Shown here: one piece after another, positions 8,312 to 16,973 of the stretch
Numbering within the stretch: the first letter of the stretch is position 1
How the letters are laid out: the number at the start of each line of letters is the position of its first letter
From: Nonomuraea solani
GTDB taxonomy: Bacteria > Actinomycetota > Actinomycetes > Streptosporangiales > Streptosporangiaceae
Direction of reading: 5' to 3'
Assembly (NCBI RefSeq): GCF_900108335.1
Contig: NZ_FNVT01000004.1
Coordinates: 310,001 to 374,000, forward strand
Length of the DNA stretch: 64,000 nucleotides
Made by a program: the position numbers and the translations under genes
The notes under the pieces: generated by a model
The model's database searches: none
What the model was told of the DNA's origin: nothing
Seen by the model: only the letters and a program-made list of their open reading frames with translations

Positions 8312-9913
8312 ATGGCTGACAACGCCGAGACCGACTGGGTCTCAAGGTTCGCGGACGAGGTGATCTCCGAGGCGGAGAGACGCGCCCCGGGCAAAGCGAT
8401 CGTCTGCGCGTCCGGGCTGAGCCCGTCGGGCCCGATTCACCTGGGCAACCTGCGTGAGGTCATGACCCCTCATCTGGTCGCCGACGAGATCAGGCGGCGC
8501 GGCCTGGAGTGCGTCCACCTGCTCTCCTGGGACGACTACGACCGCTTCCGTCGCGTGCCGGCGGGCATCGACCCGTCGTGGGCCGAGCACATCGGCAAGC
8601 CGCTGACCTCCGTGCCCGCCCCGCCCGGCAGCCCTTACTCCAACTGGGCCGAGCACTTCAAGGCGCCCATGGTCGCGGCGATGGCCGAGCTCGGCATCGA
8701 GGTCCGGGGCATCAGCCAGACGCAGCAGTACACGGCGGGGGCCTACCGGGAGCAGATCCTGGTGGCGGTGCGCGAGCGGGCCAGGATCGACGCCGTGCTG
8801 TCGCGCTACCGGTCCAAGCAGGTCGAGGACTACTTCCCGTACAAGCCTTATTGCGACCTGTGCGAGCGCGACCTGACGACGGTCACCGCCTATGACGACG
8901 AGACCACCGAGCTGGCCTACACCTGCGAGTGCGGGTTCGGCGAGACCGTCCGGCTGGCCGAGCACGACCGCGGCAAGCTGGTGTGGAAGGTCGACTGGCC
9001 GATGCGCTGGGCCCACGAGGGCGTGATCTTCGAGCCGTCCGGCGTCGACCACCACTCGCCCGGCTCGGCGTGGATCGTCGGCGGCCAGATCGTCGGCGAC
9101 GTCTTCGGCGGCGCGCAGCCGATCGGCCCCATGTACGCGTTCGTCGGCATCACCGGCATGGCCAAGATGAGCAGCTCCAAGGGCGACGTGCCGACCGCGG
9201 CCGACGCGCTGGAGATCATGGAGGCGCCGGTCCTGCGCTGGCTGTACGCCCGCCGCAAGCCGGCCCAGTCCTTCAAGATCGCCTTCGACCAGGAGATCCA
9301 GCGCCTCTACGACGAATGGGACGCCCTGGGCCGCAAGGTCGCGGGCGAGCAGGCGCAGCCCGCCGAGCTGGCCGCCTACCGGCGGGCGGTGGGCACGGCG
9401 ACCGGCTGGCTGCCCGGCACCCCGCACGCCGTCCCCTACCGGACCCTGGCCTCCGTCGTGGACATCACGACCGGGCACGCCGACCAGACCCTGCGCATCC
9501 TGCGCGACCTCGACGGGGTCGAGGACCTCGGCGAGGTCCGCCCGCGCCTGGACCGGGCGCAGCGCTGGGTCGACGACCACCTGCCCGCCGACCAGCGCAC
9601 GCGCGTGCGCGAGTCGCCCGACCAGGAGCTGCTCGACTCGCTCGGGCGCGAGGAGCTGGAGTCGCTGCGGCTGCTGGCCGACGGGCTGGACGACTGGTCG
9701 CTGGAGGGCCTGACCACGCTGGTCTACGGCGTGCCCAAGCTCCAGGCCGGGCTGGCCGCCGACGCCAAGGCGACGCCGGAGCTGAAGGCGGCGCAGCGGG
9801 CCTTCTTCGCCCTGCTCTACAAGCTGCTCGTCGGCCGCGACACCGGCCCGAGGCTGCCCACGCTGCTGATGGCCGTCGGCGCCGACCGGGTCCGCAAACT
9901 GGTCGGCGCGTGA
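8312..9913 (+). CDS. lysS: Lysyl-tRNA synthetase, class I (archaeal type)
   Basis: The enzyme charges tRNA-Lys with lysine. It is the class I form, unrelated to the common class II bacterial enzyme. Class I signatures are HLGN at residues 43-46 (HIGH motif) within SGLSPSGPIHLGN, and KMSSS at 285-289 (KMSKS motif). A zinc-binding pair, CDLC at 181-184 with CEC at 205-207, is also present. The C-terminal part is helical, as expected for the anticodon-binding region. Length is 533 residues. The stop overlaps the next gene as GTGA. The window cannot show whether the genome also has a class II LysRS. Confidence 0.95.
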   Translation: MADNAETDWVSRFADEVISEAERRAPGKAIVCASGLSPSGPIHLGNLREVMTPHLVADEIRRRGLECVHLLSWDDYDRFRRVPAGIDPSWAEHIGKPLTSVPAPPGSPYSNWAEHFKAPMVAAMAELGIEVRGISQTQQYTAGAYREQILVAVRERARIDAVLSRYRSKQVEDYFPYKPYCDLCERDLTTVTAYDDETTELAYTCECGFGETVRLAEHDRGKLVWKVDWPMRWAHEGVIFEPSGVDHHSPGSAWIVGGQIVGDVFGGAQPIGPMYAFVGITGMAKMSSSKGDVPTAADALEIMEAPVLRWLYARRKPAQSFKIAFDQEIQRLYDEWDALGRKVAGEQAQPAELAAYRRAVGTATGWLPGTPHAVPYRTLASVVDITTGHADQTLRILRDLDGVEDLGEVRPRLDRAQRWVDDHLPADQRTRVRESPDQELLDSLGREELESLRLLADGLDDWSLEGLTTLVYGVPKLQAGLAADAKATPELKAAQRAFFALLYKLLVGRDTGPRLPTLLMAVGADRVRKLVGA

Positions 9914-10452
9914 ACGGAATCGTTTTGATCACCGGCGTCTCGGCCGCCGGCAAGTCCACCGTCGCGCAGGCGCTCGCCGAGCGCCTGCCGCGCGCGGCGC
10001 ACGTCCGGGGCGACACGTTCCGGCGCATGGTGGTCAGCGGCCGGGCGGAGATGACGCCGGAGATGAGCGACGAGGCGGTCCGCCAGCTTCATCTGCGCTA
10101 CCGAATCGCCGCGAATGCGGCGGACTCGTATTTCGAAGCGGGCTTCACGGCAATTGTCCAGGACGTCATTCTCGGCCAGGACTTGGAACGGTTTACGAAG
10201 TTGATCCGTAACCGTCCCTTGCACGTGATCGTTCTCGCACCCGACCCGGCCGAAGTCGATCATCGTGAACGATCTCGCGACAAGATCGGCTATGGCGGCG
10301 GATGGACGATCGCCCAGCTAGACGGCTCGCTGCGGGAAGAAACTCCGCGCATTGGGCTATGGCTGGACACCTCCCGGCAAACAGTCGATGAGACCGTTAA
10401 AGAGATCATTTCGCGGGCCGCCGAAGCCAGAATTCACGAAGGTCCTGAATAA
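9910..10452 (+). CDS. Small P-loop kinase / AAA-like ATPase (chloramphenicol-phosphotransferase-like)
   Basis: A 180-residue NTP-binding protein starting at GTG 9910, four bases inside lysS. Walker A is GVSAAGKST at residues 8-16. A gene-typical RGDTFRRM follows, then a Walker-B-like strand TAIVQDVILG, and HVIVLAPDPAEVDHRERSR, a lid-like arginine-rich segment. It belongs to the family annotated as AAA ATPase or chloramphenicol/adenylylsulfate-kinase-like phosphotransferases. The substrate is unknown. Coupling to lysS suggests co-expression, but nothing else in the protein points to tRNA or lysine. The second half (about 10,090-10,460) is visibly less GC-rich than its neighbours. Confidence 0.8.
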   Translation: MNGIVLITGVSAAGKSTVAQALAERLPRAAHVRGDTFRRMVVSGRAEMTPEMSDEAVRQLHLRYRIAANAADSYFEAGFTAIVQDVILGQDLERFTKLIRNRPLHVIVLAPDPAEVDHRERSRDKIGYGGGWTIAQLDGSLREETPRIGLWLDTSRQTVDETVKEIISRAAEARIHEGPE

Positions 10453-10512
10453 GCCCGATCTATGCAAGGCACTGTCAAGTGGGCTGCATGCATGCCGGTG
10501 CACCTTAACGCC

Positions 10513-11241
10513 ATGAACAAGCAGCCTTTCGCCGCCAGCGTCAGCGTCATCGTCCCCGCGATGAACGAGGCCGAGAACCTTCCTCACGTCTTCGCCACGC
10601 TGCCCGAATGGGTCGACGAGGTGATCCTGGTCGATGGGAACTCCATCGACGACACCGTCGCCGTCGCGCGCAGGCTGCGCCCTGACCTCCGGGTCGTCGT
10701 GCAGAGCCGGCGCGGCAAGGGCAACGCCCTCATCGAGGGCTTCCAGGCCGCCCGGGGCGACATCATCGTCATGATCGACGCCGACGGGTCCACCGACGGC
10801 AGGGAGATCCGCTCGTTCGTCGCGACGCTCGTCAACGGCGCCGACTTCGCCAAGGGCTCCAGGTACGCCCCTGGTGGCGGCTCGGACGACCTCAGTCCGA
10901 TCCGCTCGCTCGGCAACAAGGTCCTCACCGGGCTCACCAACCTTCTCTACGGCACCCGCTACACCGACCTCTGCTACGGCTACAACGCCTTCTGGGCCCG
11001 CCACCTCGACATCCTCGACCTCGACTGCGACGGCTTCGAGATCGAGACCCTGATGAACGTCCGCGCCGCCCAGGCCGGCCTCATCATCCGCGAGGTCCCC
11101 AGCCACGAGCGCTCCCGCATCCACGGCGTGAGCAACCTGCACGCGGTGCGCGACGGCTGGCGCGTGCTCAAGACGATCATGCGGGAGCGCACCCGCGGCA
11201 CCGCCGTGGCGGCACAGGCCCAGGTGGCGCTCGCGAAGTAA
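10513..11241 (+). CDS. Glycosyltransferase family 2 (dolichyl-phosphate-mannose-synthase-like)
   Basis: A GT-A fold enzyme transferring sugar from a nucleotide donor, probably to a lipid-linked acceptor. Motifs are VSVIVPAMNEAENLPHVF (fold start), DEVILVDGNSIDDT, and IVMIDADGSTDGREI carrying the metal-binding DAD. It has no transmembrane tail, unlike GtrB-type enzymes. The C-terminal segment, with VPSHERSRIHGVSNLHAVRDGWRVLKTI, is typical of this branch. ATG 10513 (MNKQPF) is preferred, but ATG 10462 or 10492 in the same frame are possible and no start has a convincing ribosome site. It is followed by the ketopantoate-reductase-like gene 19 bases downstream. Confidence 0.85.
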   Translation: MNKQPFAASVSVIVPAMNEAENLPHVFATLPEWVDEVILVDGNSIDDTVAVARRLRPDLRVVVQSRRGKGNALIEGFQAARGDIIVMIDADGSTDGREIRSFVATLVNGADFAKGSRYAPGGGSDDLSPIRSLGNKVLTGLTNLLYGTRYTDLCYGYNAFWARHLDILDLDCDGFEIETLMNVRAAQAGLIIREVPSHERSRIHGVSNLHAVRDGWRVLKTIMRERTRGTAVAAQAQVALAK

Positions 11242-11260
11242 GGAGTGGGATTATCCGACA

Positions 11261-12223
11261 ATGCGCTACATAGTGGTCGGAGCAGGAGCAGTCGGAGGAA
11301 CCATCGGAGCCCGCCTCCACCAGGGCGGGCACGATGTCCTCCTCATCGCGAGAGGCGCCCATTACGAGGCGCTCAAGCGAGACGGCCTCCGCCTGATCAC
11401 CCCGGAATCCTCAGAAACCCTGCGAATCCCCGCCGCCGACGGCCCCGTGCCCACGCGCGATGACGACGTGCTCATCCTGGCGACCAAGTCCCAGGACACG
11501 ATCGCCGCGCTCGCACCCTGGCCGTCCCATCTGCCCGTGGTCTGCGCCCAGAACGGCGTCGCCAACGAGCGCATGGTCCTGCGGCGGTTCGAGCACGTCT
11601 ACGGCATGTGCGTCTGGCTGCCCGCCCAGCACCTGGAGCCCGGCGTCGTCGCGGCCCACGGTTACCCCTACTCGGGCATGCTGCACGTCGGCCGCTATCC
11701 CCAGGGTGTGGACGACCTCTCCGCGCAGATCGTCACCGACCTCGGCAAACGCGGTCTCGTGGGCCGCGCGGCCGCCGACGTCATGCGCTGGAAGTACGGC
11801 AAGCTGCTCGGCAACCTGGCCAACGCCGTGGAGGCGCTGGCCGGCCGCACAAGCGACAACGGCGCCGTGGCCGAGCGGGCCAGGGCCGAGGCCAGGACCG
11901 TGCTGGAGCGCGCCGGGATCGCCTACTCCACCCCCTCCGAGGAAGCCGAGATACGCGGCCACCAGGTGGACGTCCGCCCCATCGAGGGCGTCGAGCGCGG
12001 CGGCGGCTCGTCGTGGCAGAGCCTGGCCAGGAGCAGCGGCTCGATCGAGGCCGACTACCTCAACGGCGAGATCGTCCTGCTCGGCCGCCTGCACGGTGTG
12101 CCCACGCCGGTCAACGAGGTGCTGCGGCGCGAAGCCGACCGGTTCGCCCGCGAGAAGCAGCCGCCCGGCTCGATGCCGCTGGAGACGCTGGTGGCGCTCA
12201 TCGACGAGCGTTGCGCAGCCTGA
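11261..12223 (+). CDS. Ketopantoate reductase (ApbA/PanE) family oxidoreductase
   Basis: The N-terminal Rossmann motif is MRYIVVGAGAVGGTIGARL with the typical RGAHYEALKRDGLRL strand. The central part has LATKSQDT, PVVCAQNGVANE and WKYGKLLGNLANAVEAL, which holds the family Lys and Asn residues. The C-terminal helical domain includes GGGSSWQSLARSSGSIEADYLNGEI. Family members reduce 2-dehydropantoate to pantoate, and paralogs act on other 2-oxoacids. Nothing else for pantothenate synthesis is nearby, so the substrate is open. Its last 26 bases overlap the convergent DUF6886 gene. Confidence 0.85.
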   Translation: MRYIVVGAGAVGGTIGARLHQGGHDVLLIARGAHYEALKRDGLRLITPESSETLRIPAADGPVPTRDDDVLILATKSQDTIAALAPWPSHLPVVCAQNGVANERMVLRRFEHVYGMCVWLPAQHLEPGVVAAHGYPYSGMLHVGRYPQGVDDLSAQIVTDLGKRGLVGRAAADVMRWKYGKLLGNLANAVEALAGRTSDNGAVAERARAEARTVLERAGIAYSTPSEEAEIRGHQVDVRPIEGVERGGGSSWQSLARSSGSIEADYLNGEIVLLGRLHGVPTPVNEVLRREADRFAREKQPPGSMPLETLVALIDERCAA

Positions 12224-12725
12224 TCCCACTGAACTCCAGACTGCTGGCCGTCACCTCGTTCCAGAACGGCCACAGGTTGCTCAGCACCCTGAGCTGGATG
12301 CCCGCCTCCTCGTGCAGCTCGAACAGGTCGCCCACCGGCTCGGGCGGGCCCAGCGGGAACACCGGGGCCTTGGAGACGACGGCGTGCGGCGGGTTCCCGA
12401 TGGGCGCGAAGTCGGCGGCGGGCAGGCGGTAGGCGTACAGCCGGACGTCCATCAGCGCCTGCAGCCAGGCGTACTCGATGGCGTGCACCCGCCGGCCGCA
12501 GCCCGAGCCGATGATCCGGGCCGCGTCCTCCTCGGAGGTGTCCGGCCCGACCCACGCCATCGCGCGCGGGCAGGCACGGGGAAACCAGTAGTCGGGGCAC
12601 CGGTCGTGGCCGACCGCCCACACGTACGGTTCGCTGAGTCTGCTGGTCACCGCCACGTGCGGCACGAACCGCTCGATGCTCGGGTCCTCGGAGAAGTGCA
12701 GGACCTGCCCTGGCTCGGGTCTCAT
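12198..12725 (-). CDS. DUF6886 family protein
   Basis: About 175 residues, starting MRPEPGQVLHFSEDPSIERF, which matches the opening of a conserved family known only as DUF6886. Other landmarks are VWAVGHDRCPDYWFPRACPRA and RVHAIEYAWLQALMDVRLYAYRLP. The conserved aromatic and charged residues suggest an enzyme or ligand-binding fold, but no function is established. ATG 12725 is chosen because family resemblance starts there. ATG 12743 adds six residues. It overlaps the end of the PanE-like gene tail to tail. Confidence 0.75.
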   Translation of the reverse strand: MRPEPGQVLHFSEDPSIERFVPHVAVTSRLSEPYVWAVGHDRCPDYWFPRACPRAMAWVGPDTSEEDAARIIGSGCGRRVHAIEYAWLQALMDVRLYAYRLPAADFAPIGNPPHAVVSKAPVFPLGPPEPVGDLFELHEEAGIQLRVLSNLWPFWNEVTASSLEFSGIRLRNARR

Positions 12726-12865
12726 GCCGCAATCATCGCGCATACCCCGCGGATCTCTGGGAAGTGGAAACGCGCTCTCGGATGGATCCGCAGCGAAGCG
12801 AGGACCTCCATCAGAGCACGCCGAGCGAAAGCTCGGCCAAATAGACGTGACAAGGGGTGAGTTGG

Positions 12866-13222
12866 ATGATTCTGCTTGGACTCCTCATGGTCCTGCTGGC
12901 CGGCGGCGCGGTCGCACTGGTGCTCACTGAGGAGAGCGCCAGGTACATCCTGTTCGGGTACACCTTCGAGCTCAATCATGTCGAGATGTTCCTCGCGGGC
13001 GCGGCCACGGCCGCGGTCCTCCTGCTCGGCCTCTGGCTGCTGGGCTCGGGCTCGCGCAGGACGGCAAGGGAACGCCGCCGGATGCGCGCCGCCAAGGCCG
13101 AGACCTCCGACCGGGTGGCCCGGCTGGAGAACGAGAAGCGCGACCTCGAACGGAAGCTGGAGCGTGAGCACGCGACCGACGGCGACCAGCTCGTCGCCCG
13201 CGGCACCCACGAGCGTCACTGA
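12866..13222 (+). CDS. Small membrane protein with C-terminal coiled coil (LapA/DUF1049-like)
   Basis: Two hydrophobic helices (ILLGLLMVLLAGGAVALVL and FLAGAATAAVLLLGLWLLG) flank a short loop. A basic segment (SRRTARERRRMRAAK) and a charged coiled coil rich in Glu/Lys/Arg follow. That plan matches LapA/DUF1049 proteins of unknown function. ATG 12866 has AAGGGG about eight bases upstream and is preferred over GTG 12857. The protein is about 118 residues. It is convergent with the next membrane protein, four bases away. Confidence 0.7.
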   Translation: MILLGLLMVLLAGGAVALVLTEESARYILFGYTFELNHVEMFLAGAATAAVLLLGLWLLGSGSRRTARERRRMRAAKAETSDRVARLENEKRDLERKLEREHATDGDQLVARGTHERH

Positions 13223-13226
13223 TCGA

Positions 13227-13655
13227 TCAGGTCGTCGGCGCATCCTGGCGCGAGGGCAGCAGCTTGCCCTCGCGCCAGAGCGCGAATCCGGTGATCACCG
13301 CCCCCAGCCCTTCCCAGAGCCCGACGCCGAAGAACTCGCCGGGCGCCGCCCCGGTCAGCACCAGCGTGGAGAAGACGACGAACGTCACGAGCCGGAACGG
13401 CACGGTCCAGCGGAAGAACGGCGTGTAGTCGGCCGACGCGGCGAACATGTAATAGACGCCCATGTTCACGGCGGCCATCGACGAGGCCGCCATATAGACC
13501 AGCGTGTAGTCCCCGGCGGGCCGTACATCGAGGACCTCGAAACCCAGCATGGCCAGCAGGGTCGCCGGGGAGATGAGCCCGAGCAGACCGAGCGCGAAGG
13601 CCAGGATGCCGAAGACCGCGATGGTCCAGCCGGAGAAAGAACGCGGAAGACGCAC
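13227..13655 (-). CDS. Four-helix integral membrane protein
   Basis: About 142 residues with four hydrophobic segments: WTIAVFGILAFALGLLGLI, TLVYMAASSMAAVNMGVYYM, VPFRLVTFVVFSTLVLTG and a final GLGAVITGFAL. No domain is recognised, though it is similar in style to DUF-type membrane proteins with paired short helices. I chose GTG 13655 because GGAAGG lies six bases before it. A longer in-frame GTG (13706) would leave only 11 bases before the divergent sensor kinase start. The gene is probably controlled from the same short region as that kinase. Confidence 0.65.
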   Translation of the reverse strand: MRLPRSFSGWTIAVFGILAFALGLLGLISPATLLAMLGFEVLDVRPAGDYTLVYMAASSMAAVNMGVYYMFAASADYTPFFRWTVPFRLVTFVVFSTLVLTGAAPGEFFGVGLWEGLGAVITGFALWREGKLLPSRQDAPTT

Positions 13656-13717
13656 AGAAATCCTTCCAATGGGGGGTGTACTCTGCGAGGCGATCTCATC
13701 ATGCACCCGGAGGTCGC

Positions 13718-15619
13718 ATGCCCCCCACGCGTGGCCGCCCCATCGCGCTGAAACTGCTCATCCTCCTGCTGGTCCCCCTGCTGTCCCTCGTGGGCCTGTG
13801 GGCGTTCGCCGCGGGCCTGACCGGTGGCGACGGCGTGCGCCTGCTCGCCATCAACGACCTGGCCACCAACTTCGCCACCCCGTCCGAGCGGGTCAACATC
13901 GCGCTCCAGAACGAGCGGCTGGCCTCGGTGGAGTTCCTGGTCACCGGCCAGGACGCCGCCGCGATGGCGAAGCTGCGGGGCACGACCGACCGGACCGTGG
14001 CGGAGTTCCGCAAGCTGGCGAAGGACCAGCGCGACCTTTCGCCCGAGATGACCGCCCAGCTCACCGTGCTGTACGGCAAGCTCGACGGCCTCACCGACGT
14101 CCGCCGCGAGGTCGACGGCCGCTCGGTCGCGCCACTCGACGTCATCGACGGCTACAGCCAGATCGTCGACGCCTCCTTCCGCATGTACGACGCCATGGTC
14201 CTGGTCCCCGACATGTCCCTCTACCGCCAGGCCAAGTCGGTGACCATGCTGGGCGAGGCCAAGGACGTGCTGTCCAGAGAGCGGGCACTGATCGCGATCG
14301 TGCTGGCCAAGGGCAGGGTGGACCCCCGTGAGCGGGAGGCGTTCACGGGCATGGTGGCCACCAGGCGGCTGCTGTACACGCAGGCGCTGTCCCACCTGGA
14401 CGGGAGCCTGCGCGGGCCGTACGCGCGCCTGGCGGCCTCGCCGGTCTACCGGGAGTTCCTGGAGGCGGAAGACGCCATCAAGGGTCAGGCGGCCACCACC
14501 GGCCTGCCCGCCACCGCCGCCACCTGGCCCATCGACGGCGAGAACCTGTGGGCGGCCGTCGAGCGCAACCAGGCCGCGGCCGTGACGGGCATCACGCAGC
14601 GGGTGATGCCGACGGCCATCGGCATGCTCATCAAGATCGGCGTGGCGGGCGGCGTCGGCCTGATCGCCGTCATCGCCTCGATCCTGCTCTCGCTGCGCTT
14701 CCGCAGGCGCCTCGTGCGCGAGCTCGACGGGCTGCGCGACGCCGCCACCGAGCTGGCCGAGGTGCGGCTGGCCGGGCTGATCAAGCGGCTGCGCAAGAGC
14801 GCGGTCCCGCCCACGGCCACCGAAGTGGCGCCGATCGAGGTCAAGGCACACACGTCCGAGGTGAGCGACATCGTGCGGGCGTTCAACGACGTGCAGTCCA
14901 CCGCCGTCGCGGCCGCCGTCAGCCAGGCCAGGCTGCGCCACGGCGTCAGCCAGGTCTTCGTGAACCTGGCCCGGCGCAACCAGTCGCTGCTGCACCGGCA
15001 ACTGCTCCAGCTCGACAGCATGGAGCGGGCCACCGAGGAACCCGAGGTCCTGGCCGACCTGTTCAAGCTCGACCACCTCACCACCCGCATGCGGCGGCAC
15101 GCCGAGAGCCTCATCATCCTGTCCGACCAGGCTCCGGGGCGCGGCTGGCGCAACCCGGTGCCGATGCTCGACGTGCTGCGCGCGGCGGTCGCGGAGGTGG
15201 AGGAGTACGAGCGAGTCGAGGTGCTCCAGCCGCCACAGGTCGCGCTGACCGGCTCGGCGGTCACCGACGTGGCCCACCTGATGGCCGAGCTGATCGAGAA
15301 CGCCACCCTCTTCTCGCCGCCCCAGACCAAGGTCGACGTGCGCAGCGCCCTCACCCAGCACGGCCTCATGGTCGAGGTGGAGGACCGCGGGCTGGGCCTG
15401 CCCCGCGTCGAGCTCGACGAGCTCAACGAGCGCCTGGTGACGGCGCCCGAGTTCGACCTGGCGCAGAGCGACCGGCTCGGCCTGTTCGTGGTCTCCCGGC
15501 TGGCGGCCAGGCACGACATCAAGGTGACCCTGACGGCCTCGCCGTATGGCGGGCTGACCGCGATGGTCGCCCTGCCCTCAGCCCTGCTGGCCGACCAGCC
15601 CGTGGCCGCCGGGCGGTAG
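13718..15619 (+). CDS. Membrane sensor histidine kinase with nitrate/nitrite-sensor-like domain (conservon CvnA type)
   Basis: A 633-residue kinase: helix (LKLLILLLVPLLSLVGLW), a roughly 250-residue helical extracellular NIT-like sensor, second helix (MLIKIGVAGGVGLIAVIA near residue 310), then a cytoplasmic part. The dimerisation/H-box region is NLARRNQSLLHRQLLQLDS. The ATPase has AELIENATLFSPP (N box), VEDRGLGLP and RLGLFVVSRLAARH. This is the architecture of Streptomyces conservon kinases. Those are normally followed by roadblock, DUF742 and Ras-like GTPase genes, none of which are here: the next gene is convergent. It also lacks the long proline-rich tail. ATG 13718 follows GGAGG. Confidence 0.88.
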   Translation: MPPTRGRPIALKLLILLLVPLLSLVGLWAFAAGLTGGDGVRLLAINDLATNFATPSERVNIALQNERLASVEFLVTGQDAAAMAKLRGTTDRTVAEFRKLAKDQRDLSPEMTAQLTVLYGKLDGLTDVRREVDGRSVAPLDVIDGYSQIVDASFRMYDAMVLVPDMSLYRQAKSVTMLGEAKDVLSRERALIAIVLAKGRVDPREREAFTGMVATRRLLYTQALSHLDGSLRGPYARLAASPVYREFLEAEDAIKGQAATTGLPATAATWPIDGENLWAAVERNQAAAVTGITQRVMPTAIGMLIKIGVAGGVGLIAVIASILLSLRFRRRLVRELDGLRDAATELAEVRLAGLIKRLRKSAVPPTATEVAPIEVKAHTSEVSDIVRAFNDVQSTAVAAAVSQARLRHGVSQVFVNLARRNQSLLHRQLLQLDSMERATEEPEVLADLFKLDHLTTRMRRHAESLIILSDQAPGRGWRNPVPMLDVLRAAVAEVEEYERVEVLQPPQVALTGSAVTDVAHLMAELIENATLFSPPQTKVDVRSALTQHGLMVEVEDRGLGLPRVELDELNERLVTAPEFDLAQSDRLGLFVVSRLAARHDIKVTLTASPYGGLTAMVALPSALLADQPVAAGR

Positions 15620-16063
15620 ATACCGCAGCGCACCCGTGTCACGGGCGGCCGCGCAGGCCAGCAGCCGCTCGTGCACGAAGTCCGCCAGCAGTTCCTTGGC
15701 CTCCTCCACGGTGAAGAAGCCGTAGTCGTCGAGCTCCGACGCCTGCAGCGTGATCGGCGTGTCCGACGGCACCTCGCCGCAGTCGAACACGAAGTTGACC
15801 AGCGGATAGGGGATGTTCGGCAGCCCGTCCAGCCAGCTCACGGTCAGCAGCGGGCCGACCTCGACCGTGAGCCCGACCTCCTCCATGACCTCCCTGGCGC
15901 ACGCCTGCGCGGGGTGCTCACCGGCGTCGATGATGCCGCCGGGCATCGACCAGTGGTCGCGGTAGTTCGGATCGACCAGGAGCACCCGGCCCCGCTCGTC
16001 GGTGATGTACGCGGCCGCCCCCGTGACCACCCGGTTGACCGTGCTCCAGAAGTCATCGCTCAC
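15578..16063 (-). CDS. Nudix hydrolase
   Basis: A 161-residue hydrolase of nucleoside-diphosphate-linked compounds. The Nudix box is complete: GGIIDAGEHPAQACAREVM followed by EEVGL, fitting G-x5-E-x7-REU-x-EE-x-GU. It starts at GTG 16063 (VSDDFWSTVNRVVTGAAAYI), where family similarity begins. The longer in-frame extension upstream is low-complexity and overlaps the propeller gene, so I rejected it. Its last 42 bases overlap the end of the convergent sensor kinase. The substrate cannot be predicted. Confidence 0.88.
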   Translation of the reverse strand: MSDDFWSTVNRVVTGAAAYITDERGRVLLVDPNYRDHWSMPGGIIDAGEHPAQACAREVMEEVGLTVEVGPLLTVSWLDGLPNIPYPLVNFVFDCGEVPSDTPITLQASELDDYGFFTVEEAKELLADFVHERLLACAAARDTGALRYLPPGGHGLVGQQG

Positions 16064-16070
16064 ACAGGCA

Positions 16071-16949
16071 CTATGGCAGAACCTGCAGCAGCGCCTGCTT
16101 CTTCGCCTTGACCGGTTCGGCGATCCGCTGCAGCTCCCGGCCGGCGCCGTCGAGCACCACCAGCGTGTTGTGCCGGGCACCGCTCACCCGTACGACGAGA
16201 CGCCCGTCGACCAGGTAGAGCGCCCCGAGCAGCCTGCCCTTGACCGCGATCGGCACCTTCTTGCCCGTCACCATGTCCAGGACGACCGGCTTGTAGAAGG
16301 TCGGCCAGCTCCCGTCACCGAGGGTGCCGGCGTCGCGCGGGAACTCCACGACGGCGGTGCGGCCGTTCGGCGACAGGCTCTGCAGGTGGGTGACGAACTT
16401 GACGCCCTTGGCCTTGACCGCCTTGCCGGTCGTGACGTCGAGCCGGTAGAGGGCGTCGGCCTCGCCGGTGTAGCCCGCGACATAGCGGTTGTTCGCCGAC
16501 CAGGCCAGGTGGCAGACGCCCGGCGAGCGGCCCAGCCGGCGCGGGGCGCCGGTGGCGTCGGCCTTGACGGCCATGATCGCGCCCTGGTGCGTGTAGGCCA
16601 CCTGCGCCGAGTCGGCGGACCAGACGGGGGTGAGGCACGGGGTGCCGCCCTGCAGGCCGCTGACCATGGTGATGGTCTTGCCGCCCTGCCGGATCCGCAG
16701 CCTGCCGTCCTGCGTCACCCAGGCCGCCTTCCTGCCGTCGGGCGAGGCGGCGAACTGCGGCATGTCGCCGGGCTTGGCGAGCGTGCTCCACGCGCCGTCG
16801 TCGTACCGGCTGAGCTGGTTGCCGGTGCCGGCGTAGACGGCGGCACCGGACAGCTCAGGCGCGGCGGGCGACTCCAGCGCCGCGGACGCGGCGGTGGGCG
16901 CCGTCAGCACAGCGCAGAGCGCGACACTTGCCGCGATGTGGGTCTTCAT
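16071..16949 (-). CDS. Secreted beta-propeller (TolB/WD40-like) protein
   Basis: A 292-residue exported protein. A signal peptide (MKTHIAASVALCAVLTAPTA, cleavage near ASA-AL) is followed by repeated blades such as PQFAASPDGRKAAWVTQDG, TPVWSADSAQVAYTHQG, HLAWSANNRYVAGYTGEAD and LQSLSPNGRTAVVEF, each with the SxDG/SxNx turn of TolB-like propellers. There are about four to six blades. No enzyme motif is present, and a binding or scaffold role is likely. It ends seven bases before the Nudix start and lies 24 bases after the MBL gene on the same strand, so these may be co-transcribed. Confidence 0.75.
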   Translation of the reverse strand: MKTHIAASVALCAVLTAPTAASAALESPAAPELSGAAVYAGTGNQLSRYDDGAWSTLAKPGDMPQFAASPDGRKAAWVTQDGRLRIRQGGKTITMVSGLQGGTPCLTPVWSADSAQVAYTHQGAIMAVKADATGAPRRLGRSPGVCHLAWSANNRYVAGYTGEADALYRLDVTTGKAVKAKGVKFVTHLQSLSPNGRTAVVEFPRDAGTLGDGSWPTFYKPVVLDMVTGKKVPIAVKGRLLGALYLVDGRLVVRVSGARHNTLVVLDGAGRELQRIAEPVKAKKQALLQVLP

Positions 16950-16973
16950 GAGAGAACATGCTGCCCGACCAGG

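Noticed and set aside
13656..13706. Longer N-terminus for the four-helix membrane protein
   Set aside because: GTG 13706 has no ribosome site and would crowd the divergent kinase promoter, whereas GTG 13655 follows GGAAGG at six bases.
15578..16180. Longer N-terminus for the Nudix hydrolase
   Set aside because: The extra 39 residues are Arg/Ser/Cys-rich low complexity, overlap the propeller gene in another frame, and family similarity begins at GTG 16063.
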